Positions 10,401 to 18,807 of a stretch of DNA of 64,000 nucleotides are shown piece by piece. Made by a program: the position numbers and the translations under genes. The first letter of the stretch is position 1; every line of letters starts with the position of its first letter. The DNA is from Nostoc sp. TCL240-02. GTDB taxonomy: Bacteria; Cyanobacteriota; Cyanobacteriia; Cyanobacteriales; Nostocaceae. A model generated the notes under the pieces. The model was not told the origin of the DNA. It did not search any database and was given only the letters and a program-made list of their open reading frames with translations. The stretch lies in contig NZ_CP040094.1 of NCBI RefSeq assembly GCF_013343235.1, positions 1,922,501 through 1,986,500 of the forward strand, given 5' to 3'.

Positions 10401-10578
10401 CCATCGTTTCGGGGCTAGCTCCCGGTCGGGAAGCGCTGACCTGAATTGTGGGATAGTCCACACTTGGTAAATCGCTAATTGGCAGCAAGCGATAACTCAT
10501 AAAACCGAAGATCAAAATCGCCATCATCACCAAAGTAGTCATGATCGGGCGACGGATAAATGGTTCTGAGAGGTTCAT
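7456..10578 (-). CDS. RND efflux pump inner-membrane permease (first of pair)
   Basis: A 1040-residue HAE1-type RND permease, strongly similar along its length to the downstream permease. Visible hallmarks: FIRRPIMTTLVM at the start, PGASPETMAASV, the TM4 Asp pair in GFVVDDAIVMLENIV, and the TM10 Lys in GIVKKNGIMMVDFA. Its ATG overlaps the adaptor stop by 4 bp (ATGA), so translation is coupled. The periplasmic loop carries a small insertion rich in Gly/Ser/Ala (around GAGASASGGGAAVAAN) absent from its partner. With the adaptor and an outer-membrane factor encoded elsewhere it should export hydrophobic compounds by proton antiport. Confidence 0.92.
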   Translation of the reverse strand: MNLSEPFIRRPIMTTLVMMAILIFGFMSYRLLPISDLPSVDYPTIQVSASRPGASPETMAASVARPLEKQFSSIAGLDSLNSTSTLGQTQITLQFNLSRNIDDAAQDVEAAISGASGQIANDLPNPPTYSKVNPADQPILYLYLDSPTLPLSQVDNYAETYLAQKLSTINGVAQVAVYGSQKYAARIQLDPQQLAARQIGLDQVATAIQQGNVNLPTGSLSGNHKNFTVQTNGQLEDAAAYRQLIVSYKDGMPIYLNQLGRIIDSVENDKVASWYNNTRAIILTIQRQPGTNTVQVVDTIKNLLPKLREQIPASVEIGILYDASQSIRDSVDDVRFTLILTIALVILVIFIFLRNLSATVIPSLALPVSLIGTFAVMYLLHYSLDNLSLMALTLSVGFVVDDAIVMLENIVRHMEMGERPLEAALNGSREIGFTILSMTLSLVAVFIPMLFMSEVLGRLFHEFAVTIAVAILVSGFVSLTLTPMLCSRFLRPVDHANQSRLYQASEYVFDRFLGLYDWSLKKVLKYHRTTMILSVFLLAVTVGLLVIVPKGFIPSEDTGQITGITQAAEDASFDNLVQHQQTVANLIRQDPNVDAVNSNIGAGASASGGGAAVAANSGSLFIRLKPRSQRQLGADEIIQELRTKLATVPGIQVFLQNPPAIPIGAQQSTGLYQVALQSSDVKPLQEYVPQLVLKMKEMTELQDVNSDLQFASQIQIDIDRDKASTYGITAEQIENTLRSAYGSYQVSTIYAATNEYQVILELAPQYQEDINALLTLYINSSTGVAVPLKTFAKLSQGVSPLMVNHNGRMNAATISFNLAPSVSLGNANEEIEKLINQVIPVSISTSFQGASQVFQSSLPSLGLLLAIAILVIYLILGVLYEDFIHPITILSGLPSAGFGALLTLIIFHVELNVYSFIGIILLVGIVKKNGIMMVDFAIVAQREELKKPSEAIYQACLVRFRPIMMTTMAALMGTLPIAIGFGAGSESRRPLGIAVVGGLVFSQILTLYLTPVFYIYMESWRKKLNQVKFRRVFSFTGERS

Positions 10579-12140
10579 GAATCACCTCCGCCTGACTTTT
10601 GGGATTCTCCCCCCTGTACCCTGCCTCCTGCCCCCCTTCCTCTTCTCGACTTCGAGGAATTTCCATTTGAGTCATTGCTGGCTGTTTTAATGCGGATTTT
10701 GCTCCCCGAAACAAGATTCGCTTGACCATCGGTGACAATTTTATCGCCCGGTTGCGGCCCTTTCTCAACCACATCTAGTCCCTTAATGGTGCTGCTAATT
10801 GTAACTGGGACATTTTGCACCGTCATGTCTGGCTTAACTACAAAGACAAACTGGCCATCCGGGCCATTCTGCACGGCTTGGCTGGGGACAACCGTTGCAT
10901 TGGGTTCTTCCGTCAGCGTTAGCGTTGTGTTCACAAATTGACCGGGAAACAAGTGTCCCTGAGCGTTGTCGAAGTCGCCAATCAGTTGAATTGTCCCTGT
11001 GGTGTTATCGACCGTATTATTGACAAATGTCAAAACACCTGGTGCGGGATGAGCTTGATCGTTGGGGAACGTCACATCTACCTTCAGCTTGCCATTCTGC
11101 ATATACTTTTGTACTTGGGGTAGATTTGTTTCGGGAATGGAAAAAGCAACTTGAATCGGGCGAATTTGGGTCAGGGTAACAAGTGAAGTTGTGCTGTTAG
11201 CTTGTACCACGTTGCCCTGAGTTACCAGAATATTGCCAGCGCGGCCATCAATCGGCGCATAAATTTTGGCGTAGGATAATTGCACTTTGGTATTGTCTAA
11301 TGCTCCCTGGTCGGAACGGACAACAGCTTGAGCATTAGCGATCGCAGCTTGATCGCCTTTGACAACTGCGCCGGCATTAGTCAGCGCCACGCGATCGCTT
11401 TTCAAAACAGCTTGGGCATTAGCGATCGCTTCTCGATCTGCTTGTAGGGTTGCTGTGGCCGATTTACTGTTAGAAACGTATTGCTGTGCTTGATCTAAAC
11501 TAATCGCGCCCTTCTTATACAATGCACTATAGCGATCGCTCTGTCCCTGAGCAAATTCAGCTTGGGCTTGATCTTTGGCCAAAGTCGCCTGGGCTTGTCG
11601 CACCAAGGCTTGGTCTTTAATTAAAGTGGCTCTCGCTTGATCTACCTGACCCAAGTCTCTAGTTAATCCATCTCTAGCTTGTTGTACCGAGGCTTGGTCT
11701 TTGGCGACAGTACCTTGAGCTTGCTGGATTGCAGCAGTTTGCGATCGGTCATCCAGGGTAAACAAAAGTTGTCCCTTTTTCACATCTTGACCTTTTTTAA
11801 AATAAACTCCAATAATCCGTCCGCTAGCTTCGGGCGTAATCGATACTGTAGAACCCGATTGCACATTACCGATCGCCTGCAATTGCATCGGAACCGTTTT
11901 TTGTGTCACCATTGCCACGGTTACAGGTGTCACTTGCTGTTTATTACGCCCAGATTTTTCAGTTTTGTCTGACTTAGCTGCACTCGCATGGATACCAAAC
12001 AAACCCAGCCCAGCCAGCAACAGTACACCCAAAATTACCAAAATAATCTTTCTTGGCGATCGCGGTAACTTTGGTTCTACGCTGTTCTCGTTTTCAGTCA
12101 AACTTTCATTAGCAATTTCATGGTTCATCAGAACCTCCAC
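10575..12140 (-). CDS. RND efflux periplasmic adaptor (membrane fusion protein)
   Basis: A 521-residue adaptor. One N-terminal membrane anchor (about residues 30-50) is followed by a lipoyl half-motif (SGSTVSITPEASGRIIGVYF), a very long alpha-hairpin, the second lipoyl half (KIYAPIDGRAGNILV), beta-barrel and membrane-proximal domains, and a Ser/Gly/Lys-rich tail. The hairpin is unusually long and repetitive, with recurring units of the form AQAVLKSDRVAL, suggesting internal duplication. It is the first gene of the adaptor-permease-permease operon. The periplasmic hairpin would reach an outer-membrane TolC-type channel not encoded here. Confidence 0.92.
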   Translation of the reverse strand: MEVLMNHEIANESLTENENSVEPKLPRSPRKIILVILGVLLLAGLGLFGIHASAAKSDKTEKSGRNKQQVTPVTVAMVTQKTVPMQLQAIGNVQSGSTVSITPEASGRIIGVYFKKGQDVKKGQLLFTLDDRSQTAAIQQAQGTVAKDQASVQQARDGLTRDLGQVDQARATLIKDQALVRQAQATLAKDQAQAEFAQGQSDRYSALYKKGAISLDQAQQYVSNSKSATATLQADREAIANAQAVLKSDRVALTNAGAVVKGDQAAIANAQAVVRSDQGALDNTKVQLSYAKIYAPIDGRAGNILVTQGNVVQANSTTSLVTLTQIRPIQVAFSIPETNLPQVQKYMQNGKLKVDVTFPNDQAHPAPGVLTFVNNTVDNTTGTIQLIGDFDNAQGHLFPGQFVNTTLTLTEEPNATVVPSQAVQNGPDGQFVFVVKPDMTVQNVPVTISSTIKGLDVVEKGPQPGDKIVTDGQANLVSGSKIRIKTASNDSNGNSSKSRRGRGAGGRVQGGESQKSGGGDS

Positions 12141-12375
12141 TGGATTTTAGTTGATTAAAAACATAATTCAGGACGGGCTAAACGCCTCGCTACCGCTAAT
12201 AGAAGTCAGAGTTCAGGATGATAGTACTGAAGCGGAATATCTCTCAAACTCTCATTTCTCTGTGTCCTACCCTGCGGGTTTGCCTTTGGCGTTCTCGTAG
12301 AGTAGCCGCTCCGCGTCTATGCGCCTCTGCGGTTCGTTATTCTGTACTAATTGATTCTACCTTCTGAATTCTTTT

Positions 12376-13347
12376 TCAATACTTATTTAACTGCTGCTGT
12401 AAAAGTTTGAGAGCTTGTTTTTCTATCTGCCGGACTCGTTCGCGACTAATACCCATACGCTGACCAATCTGTTGTAGAGAAAGTTCTTCTCCATCTGTCA
12501 AACCAAAGTGCAAATTTAATATTTCTTGCTGTTGGCGAGACAAATTTGACAATAAACTTTTAACCTCTTGATTGAGAGATTCCTCTGTAATATAGCTACT
12601 AGAAGAATATCTATAATCTTCTATCAAGTCTTGTAATCTTAAATCTTTTTCTGAGCTAACTCGAATATCGAGAGAGATAGTTTGAGTAGCCAAAAGCAGA
12701 AATTCTCGAATCTGACTAGGTTTTAAAGAAAGTGCATTAGCAATTTCCGTACTAGTGGGAATACGACCCAGTGTTTGAGATAACTCTCGCTGAACACGCT
12801 TAATTTTGTTTAATTTTTCATTGATGTGAATGGGTAATCGAATCGTGCGTCCTTGTTGAGCGATCGCTCTGGTGATTCCTTGACGAATCCACCAGTAAGC
12901 GTAGGTTGAAAACCTATATCCTAGAGCCGGATTGAATTTCTCCACCCCTCTTTCCAAACCTAATGTACCTTCTTGAATTAAGTCCATCAGTTCTAAGTTA
13001 CGTCTCTGATATTGCTTGGCAATTGATACCACCAGCCGGAGATTAGCCGTGATCATTTTCTGCTTGGCTTTTTTCCCTTCATTTAGCTGCTGAAGTAGTT
13101 CCTGTTCGCTTAACTGCATCTGTTTAGCCCATTCTGACAGCGTGGGTGTACGCTTTAATTCAACAGCTAGTTTTTCTGCTTCAGCAAGTATTGTCATCAT
13201 CTGCTGAATTTCTTGGGCAAAAATAATTTCTTGCTCCTGGGTTAACAGAGGTATCCTGCCAATTTCTTTAAGATAAGCACGGACTGTATCAGTTGTAGAT
13301 TTGTTTGTGTTACTAGCTTTAGTATCTGAGAACGTTAAGTTATTCAT
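12376..13347 (-). CDS. Group 2 sigma-70 factor (RpoD/SigA family)
   Basis: A 323-residue primary-like sigma factor lacking region 1.1. Region 1.2 starts at [17 protein letters not shown]; region 2 includes [15 protein letters not shown] and the [14 protein letters not shown] melting/-10 segment; region 3 and region 4 follow, with the -35 helix-turn-helix [20 protein letters not shown]. This is the group 2 pattern typical of cyanobacterial SigB-SigE proteins, used for stress, nutrient and light responses. I chose the ATG at 13347; a GTG 12 codons upstream at 13383 is possible but the added residues do not look conserved. Which Sig paralogue it is cannot be decided here. Confidence 0.88.
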   Translation of the reverse strand: MNNLTFSDTKASNTNKSTTDTVRAYLKEIGRIPLLTQEQEIIFAQEIQQMMTILAEAEKLAVELKRTPTLSEWAKQMQLSEQELLQQLNEGKKAKQKMITANLRLVVSIAKQYQRRNLELMDLIQEGTLGLERGVEKFNPALGYRFSTYAYWWIRQGITRAIAQQGRTIRLPIHINEKLNKIKRVQRELSQTLGRIPTSTEIANALSLKPSQIREFLLLATQTISLDIRVSSEKDLRLQDLIEDYRYSSSSYITEESLNQEVKSLLSNLSRQQQEILNLHFGLTDGEELSLQQIGQRMGISRERVRQIEKQALKLLQQQLNKY

Positions 13348-13475
13348 AGTGAGTGAGTCTCTATCTATTAAGTAATTTGGCACAATACAATCAAAATATT
13401 TAAAGGAAAATGAACTAGGCTAAAACCCTTATGTCTATTGCTTTATGCCAATAAAAATTATTTACGCCCACTTAT

Positions 13476-14384
13476 TTAATTAGGGTATTTGGTATTAGGA
13501 AAAAACCGTAAATAGTGACTTGAAGAACCATAAAGATTTTTATAAAAAAACCAGGTATCAAGCACTAGCTCCAAAAGAGAAATCAACACCCAAATTGCTA
13601 GAGAAACAATTACAGGTAGACTGAGATCGGGAAACTTTCTTTGTAAATCGATAATGCCAAATAATAGTAAAAACAGGAGAGAGACTCCTAGAAGAAATGA
13701 CAACTTAACGATCGCGAGAATAAAACGGCTGATCTCTAGAATGCGATTGTAAAGTCTGGAAAAGCCCTCCAGAATTTCTTCCATGTTATTGATGACAAGT
13801 AAAATTTGCTGTCGATGCAAATGGGTAGCTAATGAGCATTCTGGCTGCACTTGCGCCCATTCATTTTCATTCTTGAAATTATCTAAGAGCTTGTCTAAAG
13901 GTAGCATCTGGGAACTATTTGCCCACATTGGGAAATCCTTTAAATGCAAGGGAACTAAATAGTTAATCAGTGCTATTAGAGTTTGATCAAAATTACTGAG
14001 TTCAGTGGGAAGAGACTGAGTTAGACGAATGAGTTGGTCAATCTGGATCTGAAGTGTATAGTAGTCTTCATGCCGTCTTTGAGCGATTAATTGACTAGTA
14101 AAGGTGAGGAAAACAATTAATACCCCTAATAAAGCAGCTAACGATTGGGATACAGCAGAAAAGAATTCAATTGCCACCTGTTTAGGCACTGTCAACCAAG
14201 GGGCGTTTTCCCGCATCGCAAAAAGCAGGGTAGCAACAAATACAACTCCGACGATCGCTAGCTGATGGTGGGTAACAGTGGTTATGACTGTCCGCACTAA
14301 AGGAGTGTTACTCAGTTTAACCAAGATTTGCAAACCTGGAACTGGTTCACACATTTGAAGTCGTTGGGCTTTGCGGGTTGACAT
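13476..14384 (-). CDS. Integral membrane protein of unknown function
   Basis: A 302-residue protein with four strongly hydrophobic segments: two in the N-terminal half (around HQLAIVGVVFVATLLFAM and SLAALLGVLIVFLTF) and two near the C-terminus (LSFLLGVSLLFLLLFGII and LPVIVSLAIWVLISLLEL). A long soluble middle region of about 100 residues separates them. The arrangement resembles predicted DUF2254-like or DUF2721-like membrane proteins, but I do not recognise a specific family. It lies between the sigma factor and the Ctp protease, all on the minus strand, with separate spacing that suggests independent transcription. Confidence 0.7.
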   Translation of the reverse strand: MSTRKAQRLQMCEPVPGLQILVKLSNTPLVRTVITTVTHHQLAIVGVVFVATLLFAMRENAPWLTVPKQVAIEFFSAVSQSLAALLGVLIVFLTFTSQLIAQRRHEDYYTLQIQIDQLIRLTQSLPTELSNFDQTLIALINYLVPLHLKDFPMWANSSQMLPLDKLLDNFKNENEWAQVQPECSLATHLHRQQILLVINNMEEILEGFSRLYNRILEISRFILAIVKLSFLLGVSLLFLLLFGIIDLQRKFPDLSLPVIVSLAIWVLISLLELVLDTWFFYKNLYGSSSHYLRFFPNTKYPN

Positions 14385-14429
14385 GATTAAAAGTGACGAT
14401 AGTAGATATTGTCAAAAGTATCCGTATAC

Positions 14430-15710
14430 TTATTTCTCATCATGCAAACTCACATGATTAGCCCCGGACTGAATCAATTTACTCAGGTCGGCAACGGCGC
14501 TAGCATACTGAGGATCGGCTAATGTCCCCAAGGTTCGATTTTCTACTAATGCTTGCTGTTGTGCCTCGCTTAACTCCACGTTAATATCTGGTGCAATGCC
14601 GATATGATTGATATCTCGACCTTTGGGTGTGTAGTATTTGGCGATCGTTAGTTTTAGCCCTGAACCATCGTCCAGTGGCTCTACAGCCTGAACTAAACCT
14701 TTCCCGAAGGTGCGAGTCCCTACTAACGTGGCGCGCTTATCATCTTGCAGCGCTCCCGACAGAATTTCGCTGGCGCTAGCAGATCCTTTATCGACCAGTA
14801 TCACTAAAGGTTTGTTGGTAAGAGGATGTCCCGACGCATTGTAGCTATCTTTAACTTGGTCTCGATTTACCAAAGACACGATCGCTCCTTGCTTTAACCA
14901 CATACTGGCAATTTGCAAACTCGCATCCAGCAGTCCACCTGGATCGGAACGCAGATCCAAAACATAGCCCTGCACCTGTTGTTTTTCTAGTGCTTCAATT
15001 GCCCGATGCATCTGGGCAGGTGCAGTTTGCGTAAACTCTGGTAAACGAATGTAACCAATCTTACCCACTGCCGTTGTTTGGGTGTTGTAAGTTACAGGAT
15101 GGATGGCAATATTGGCGCGGGTAAGTTGAAAAGTTTGGGATTGGCTACCCCGTTTAATCGTGAGTACTACTTTGGTTCCCACCGGGCCAAGAATCCGCTT
15201 AACGGCATCCTCTATTTTCATTCCCTGAGTGATTTGACCGTTAATTTGGACAATTAAATCACCCGGCAAAATACCCGCTTTAAAAGCAGGCGTTCCTTCA
15301 ATTGGGGCAATAACAGTTAAAGCTTTAGTCTTTTCATTCTCTGCCAGTTCCAGCCCTACACCACTGAGGTTGCCAGAAATATCGCTATTTAGGGCTTTAA
15401 ATTCCTGGGGGTCGTAAAACTCCGTGTAGCGATCGCCTAATTTAGCCACCATTTCTTGAATTGCACCATAAGCCTCTTTCTTAGAACTATAGGAGCGGCT
15501 AAGATACTGCTGTCGAATTGCTTTCCAATCTTGATGGTTAAAGTTGGCATCAACATAATTTTTATCTAGGATTTGCCACACCTCATCTACTAGCTTTTGA
15601 GGGGTAGTTTGAGTTTTACCTAGAACTTTAGAAGTGTAGAGACTAGTTCCTGCCAGGATTGCGGCAATAACGGCTAGTTCTATCCTGACGATCGATTTTT
15701 GCTTGAACAT
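14430..15710 (-). CDS. S41 carboxyl-terminal processing peptidase (Ctp)
   Basis: A 426-residue secreted serine protease. An N-terminal signal/anchor (ELAVIAAILAGTSLYTS) precedes a PDZ domain (around GVGLELAENEKTKAL to GPVGTKVVLTIKRG) and the S41 catalytic domain. The catalytic serine lies in KGSASASEILSGAL and the general-base lysine in GTRTFGKGLVQ, the Ser-Lys dyad of CtpA/Tsp. Cyanobacteria carry CtpA, CtpB and CtpC; CtpA trims the D1 precursor of photosystem II in the lumen. The paralogue cannot be assigned with certainty from this sequence. It is active by residue content. Confidence 0.9.
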   Translation of the reverse strand: MFKQKSIVRIELAVIAAILAGTSLYTSKVLGKTQTTPQKLVDEVWQILDKNYVDANFNHQDWKAIRQQYLSRSYSSKKEAYGAIQEMVAKLGDRYTEFYDPQEFKALNSDISGNLSGVGLELAENEKTKALTVIAPIEGTPAFKAGILPGDLIVQINGQITQGMKIEDAVKRILGPVGTKVVLTIKRGSQSQTFQLTRANIAIHPVTYNTQTTAVGKIGYIRLPEFTQTAPAQMHRAIEALEKQQVQGYVLDLRSDPGGLLDASLQIASMWLKQGAIVSLVNRDQVKDSYNASGHPLTNKPLVILVDKGSASASEILSGALQDDKRATLVGTRTFGKGLVQAVEPLDDGSGLKLTIAKYYTPKGRDINHIGIAPDINVELSEAQQQALVENRTLGTLADPQYASAVADLSKLIQSGANHVSLHDEK

Positions 15711-15824
15711 ACTTTAACTATTAAAGAATAATACAGATACAATTCATTCTGTAGCTTGTTTTTCAGAAAGGGTATTCTGACTCCCGAATTCTGTTTGAGA
15801 AAACTACTACGAATTATCTTGAGA

Positions 15825-16196
15825 TTACCCTTTACGGCGGGGATAGGCAGCCTTAAAAATATCCTGAATTTTAGTCTTTTGTTCAGCCGTGAGATTCAGA
15901 CTGAACACTGCTTTACGCATTTTTTCACCTTGTTGCAATTTCGTTGACAATTCCTTTACCTGATCTGGGGTCAAAACTGCCTCAACTTGTTGGCGAATTG
16001 CTTCGCGCTTCTGGGCGCGTTCCGGCGTATTCGCTCCAGGAGAGCTTGGTGCAGAAGTGTTGGTGTCAGACACCTTTGTCCCAGAGTTGTCACCTTGAGA
16101 TACATCGGGAGACTTAGAACTGGTGCAACCTGTCATCCCTCCAATGAGGATAGTTGCAAATAAAAGAGTTGGTAAAATTATCTGTTTTTTATTCAT
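15825..16196 (-). CDS. Small lipoprotein, Spy/CpxP-like helical tail
   Basis: A 123-residue protein starting MNKKQIILPTLLF, with a lipoprotein signal peptide ending GGMTGC (lipobox cysteine about residue 24), a Ser/Thr/Asp-rich linker and a charged helical C-terminus containing two LT-x-(E/D)-Q segments (LTPDQVKELSTKL and LTAEQKTKIQDIF). That LTxxQ pattern recalls periplasmic Spy/CpxP-type proteins, but the match is only suggestive. An upstream in-frame start at 16310 would add 38 residues without conserved character, so I use the start directly before the signal peptide. Confidence 0.7.
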   Translation of the reverse strand: MNKKQIILPTLLFATILIGGMTGCTSSKSPDVSQGDNSGTKVSDTNTSAPSSPGANTPERAQKREAIRQQVEAVLTPDQVKELSTKLQQGEKMRKAVFSLNLTAEQKTKIQDIFKAAYPRRKG

Positions 16197-16458
16197 TGAC
16201 TTCTCTGGTTTTTGTTGTGTGTAATACGAGTGTTCATCTGAGAGGATGTTTGAAAAGTTGCTACTTGGCTTACACCAGCTAATCTTAAAAGTTGGGATAG
16301 ATTTGTGCATGAGCTAGAATTCCTAACCTGACCAGTAAAAAAGTACTCAAGTTATTGTGACTTTTTTCCTAATTTCAGAATGCTTAATCAGTCGGAACGG
16401 CTCTATTCATGCTAAAGACAGATTCGTTATATAGGAAGAAGAGTTTCATTCTAAAATT

Positions 16459-17730
16459 GTGAAAATACCTATGGTTTTGTTAAAAAGGCCATTGAGTTGG
16501 AACAGTTCTATGGTTCTCTTGACTTACCCATCGTTTCGTCTGTTGCTTTACCTAGAGTGGCTGTTATTAGCCACGGCAGTGTTCATGGAAGTTGTGCTGC
16601 CGTTTGAGTTGTCCTGGTCGTTGCTGTTACGAGTTGTTGCGATCACAACTTTCAGCTTGATGGGTTTGAGACTACCGATGGTGAAGCTGGAAACAAAATT
16701 ATTTTATACAGTCCTAGAATTCGGTTTAATTTTGCTGCCAACAACTCAACATAGCTTATCTAGTCGCTCCGTTTTCCTACTGTGTCTAGTACTGGTGATG
16801 CGGAGTTGTCTAATATTTAAGCGATTGGGACAGTTTCTTGTCTTAGGTTTATCTCTACTTACTTATGGAACACTGGTTTTATCAAGACCGATTGTACCTG
16901 ATAAGTTTATGAGAGAAAAGCTGATCGCCATGTCTTTAGATTGGCGATTAAGTAATATATTATTGTTTAGCTTAACGTTAGTATTCGCTTTATTGTTAAT
17001 CAATGCTCTGCTTGCAGAGCGCCAAAGTCGAGAGCAGTTAGAAATTGCCCATCTGCAATTAGAGATCACCAATCAACAACTGTGTCAGTATGCGCTACGG
17101 ATTGAAGATCAGGCAACCTTGCAGGAACGCAACCGAATTGCCCGCGAAATTCATGATGGGTTAGGACACACTTTAGTTGCCCAAACTATTCAGATTAATA
17201 ACACCCTGTTGTTCTGGGAATCAAATAATGACAAAGCATTAACATTTCTCAAACAGGCAAAGGAATTGGGGGCTGAGGCGCTGCTAGAAATTCGGCGATC
17301 GCTTTCTCTTTTACGTTCAAATCCTTTGCAAGGGCAATCTCTCAAATCAGCTATTGAAAAGCTGCTGACAGATTTTCACCAAACCACAGGTATTGAACCA
17401 TCCTGTAAAATTAACGTGCCGCACACTTTACCAACAGAAGTAAACACGGCCTTATACCGTATTGTGCAAGAATCGCTGACAAATATTTGCAAACACGCTC
17501 AGGCGACAAGTGTCACCGTTGGATTACTGGCTCACGCTGGGATGATTCATCTGTCAATCGAAGATAATGGAAAAGGATTTAACCCCACTCAAAATACAAC
17601 TGGATTTGGGCTACAAGGGATGCGAGAACGGGCGGTTGCACTGGGCGCTCAGTTAAATCTCCAAAGTCAACTAGGAACAGGTTGCTGTATTTCTGTTTGT
17701 TTGCCACTATCAAAGTTGTTGGTGTTTTAG
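16459..17730 (+). CDS. NarL-type membrane sensor histidine kinase
   Basis: A 423-residue kinase. The N-terminal half has six or so hydrophobic segments and no recognisable sensory domain. A short coiled coil leads to a HisKA_3 dimerisation domain with the phospho-accepting histidine in REIHDGLGH (about residue 232), followed by an HATPase domain with N box (LTNICKHA), G1 (DNGKGF) and G2 (GFGLQGMRERA). It starts with GTG at 16459; an ATG 12 bp later is also possible. The response regulator starts 3 bp after its stop, so the pair forms one operon. The signal sensed is probably membrane-linked, but this is inference. Confidence 0.88.
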   Translation: MKIPMVLLKRPLSWNSSMVLLTYPSFRLLLYLEWLLLATAVFMEVVLPFELSWSLLLRVVAITTFSLMGLRLPMVKLETKLFYTVLEFGLILLPTTQHSLSSRSVFLLCLVLVMRSCLIFKRLGQFLVLGLSLLTYGTLVLSRPIVPDKFMREKLIAMSLDWRLSNILLFSLTLVFALLLINALLAERQSREQLEIAHLQLEITNQQLCQYALRIEDQATLQERNRIAREIHDGLGHTLVAQTIQINNTLLFWESNNDKALTFLKQAKELGAEALLEIRRSLSLLRSNPLQGQSLKSAIEKLLTDFHQTTGIEPSCKINVPHTLPTEVNTALYRIVQESLTNICKHAQATSVTVGLLAHAGMIHLSIEDNGKGFNPTQNTTGFGLQGMRERAVALGAQLNLQSQLGTGCCISVCLPLSKLLVF

Positions 17731-17733
17731 CTT

Positions 17734-18381
17734 ATGATTCAGATTTTATTAGTTGACGATCAGCATCTTATTCGTCAGGGACTTAAGAGTATGCTTGAGT
17801 CGAATGCAGAGATTCAGGTAATCGGTGAGGCGGAGAATGGGCAAAGGGCACTCGAACAAATTCCCGCATTACAACCTGATATCGTGCTAATGGATGTTCG
17901 AATGCCTGTAATGGATGGAGTTGCCACAACAAAGGCGATCGCTCAACAATATCCTAATATTAAGGTTCTCGTCCTGACCACCTTTGACGATGATGAATAT
18001 GTTTTCCAGGCGATGCGGGTGGGTGCAAAGGGCTATTTGCTCAAGGATACCGAACCTGATGAACTAATGTTGGCAATTCGATCCGTCTATAAGGGACAAA
18101 CTCTACTCGGCCCAGGATTGTTTGAGAAAGCACTCATACCGATTCCCGTAACTGTGCCATCTGTGGAACCCCCTCCAGAATTGGCGCAACTCACACCCAG
18201 AGAATTAGATGTGTTGCGGTTAATTGCTTCTGGAGCTAATAACCGTGAAATTGCTGAATCGCTGTTTCTTTCAGAAAACACTGTTAAAAATTATGTTACC
18301 AATATTCTGAGTCGGTTGAGTTTGCGCGATCGCACTCAAGCCGCTTTATTTGCCCATTCGTTGTTTAGTGGACTTAAATAA
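17734..18381 (+). CDS. NarL/LuxR-family response regulator
   Basis: A 215-residue two-domain regulator. The receiver domain has the acidic pair DDQ near the start, the phospho-acceptor Asp at about residue 54 (MDVRMPVMDG), a Thr in LTTFDD and the conserved Lys in LLKDTEP. The C-terminal LuxR-type helix-turn-helix reads LTPRELDVLRLIASGANNRE and continues through SENTVKNYVTNIL. It is the cognate partner of the kinase just upstream. DNA targets are not visible in the window. Confidence 0.93.
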   Translation: MIQILLVDDQHLIRQGLKSMLESNAEIQVIGEAENGQRALEQIPALQPDIVLMDVRMPVMDGVATTKAIAQQYPNIKVLVLTTFDDDEYVFQAMRVGAKGYLLKDTEPDELMLAIRSVYKGQTLLGPGLFEKALIPIPVTVPSVEPPPELAQLTPRELDVLRLIASGANNREIAESLFLSENTVKNYVTNILSRLSLRDRTQAALFAHSLFSGLK

Positions 18382-18410
18382 ATAAGTTGGCTTGCTCATA
18401 AATGACTGGT

Positions 18411-18650
18411 AAGCTAATCGTCATTTAAGCTGCAACATAGTTTATATTTACCTTATTTTTGATTTTCCGATGTCTCGATTTGCATCCTTTGAGTGATTAG
18501 GAACCTCTTTTTCTTTTTCTCACTCCACTGCTCTTAGTGCATCAAAAAAGCCCATCAAGGTGTTACGCAAGTTTTTCACAACTTTAGTGACCTTGCACTG
18601 GAAACGAAAATCTTTGATTAATCTCTCAAAATTAAATAACTGGAGTTTAG
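18411..18650 (-). mobile_element. Remnants of two transposase 3' ends
   Basis: No intact gene between 18382 and 18807. At 18411-18445 the sequence TAAGCTAATCGTCATTTAAG closely matches the terminal repeat of the IS630 element at 43461-45840, with the same last codons (V-A-A-stop on the minus strand). Beyond it, minus-strand reading from about 18650 gives a transposase-like tail (FRFQCKVTKVVKNLRNTL then FFDALRAVE) broken by a TGA where Trp is expected, ending KSKIR before the IS630-like end. Both are dead ends of old insertions at the border between the orderly region and the IS-rich region. Confidence 0.55.
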
Positions 18651-18807
18651 ACTAAAGATAAGCGATCGGGAAATAACACGTAGGAAATTATGGCTAAAAA
18701 TTTGACATAGCAGGTCAGATAAAAAGTGCCTGAAAAGAAAAAGCGGTCAGCTATGTTGAACTGATCGCAAATAGGTCAATGCTGATAAAAGGAAAAATCT
18801 TAACAGC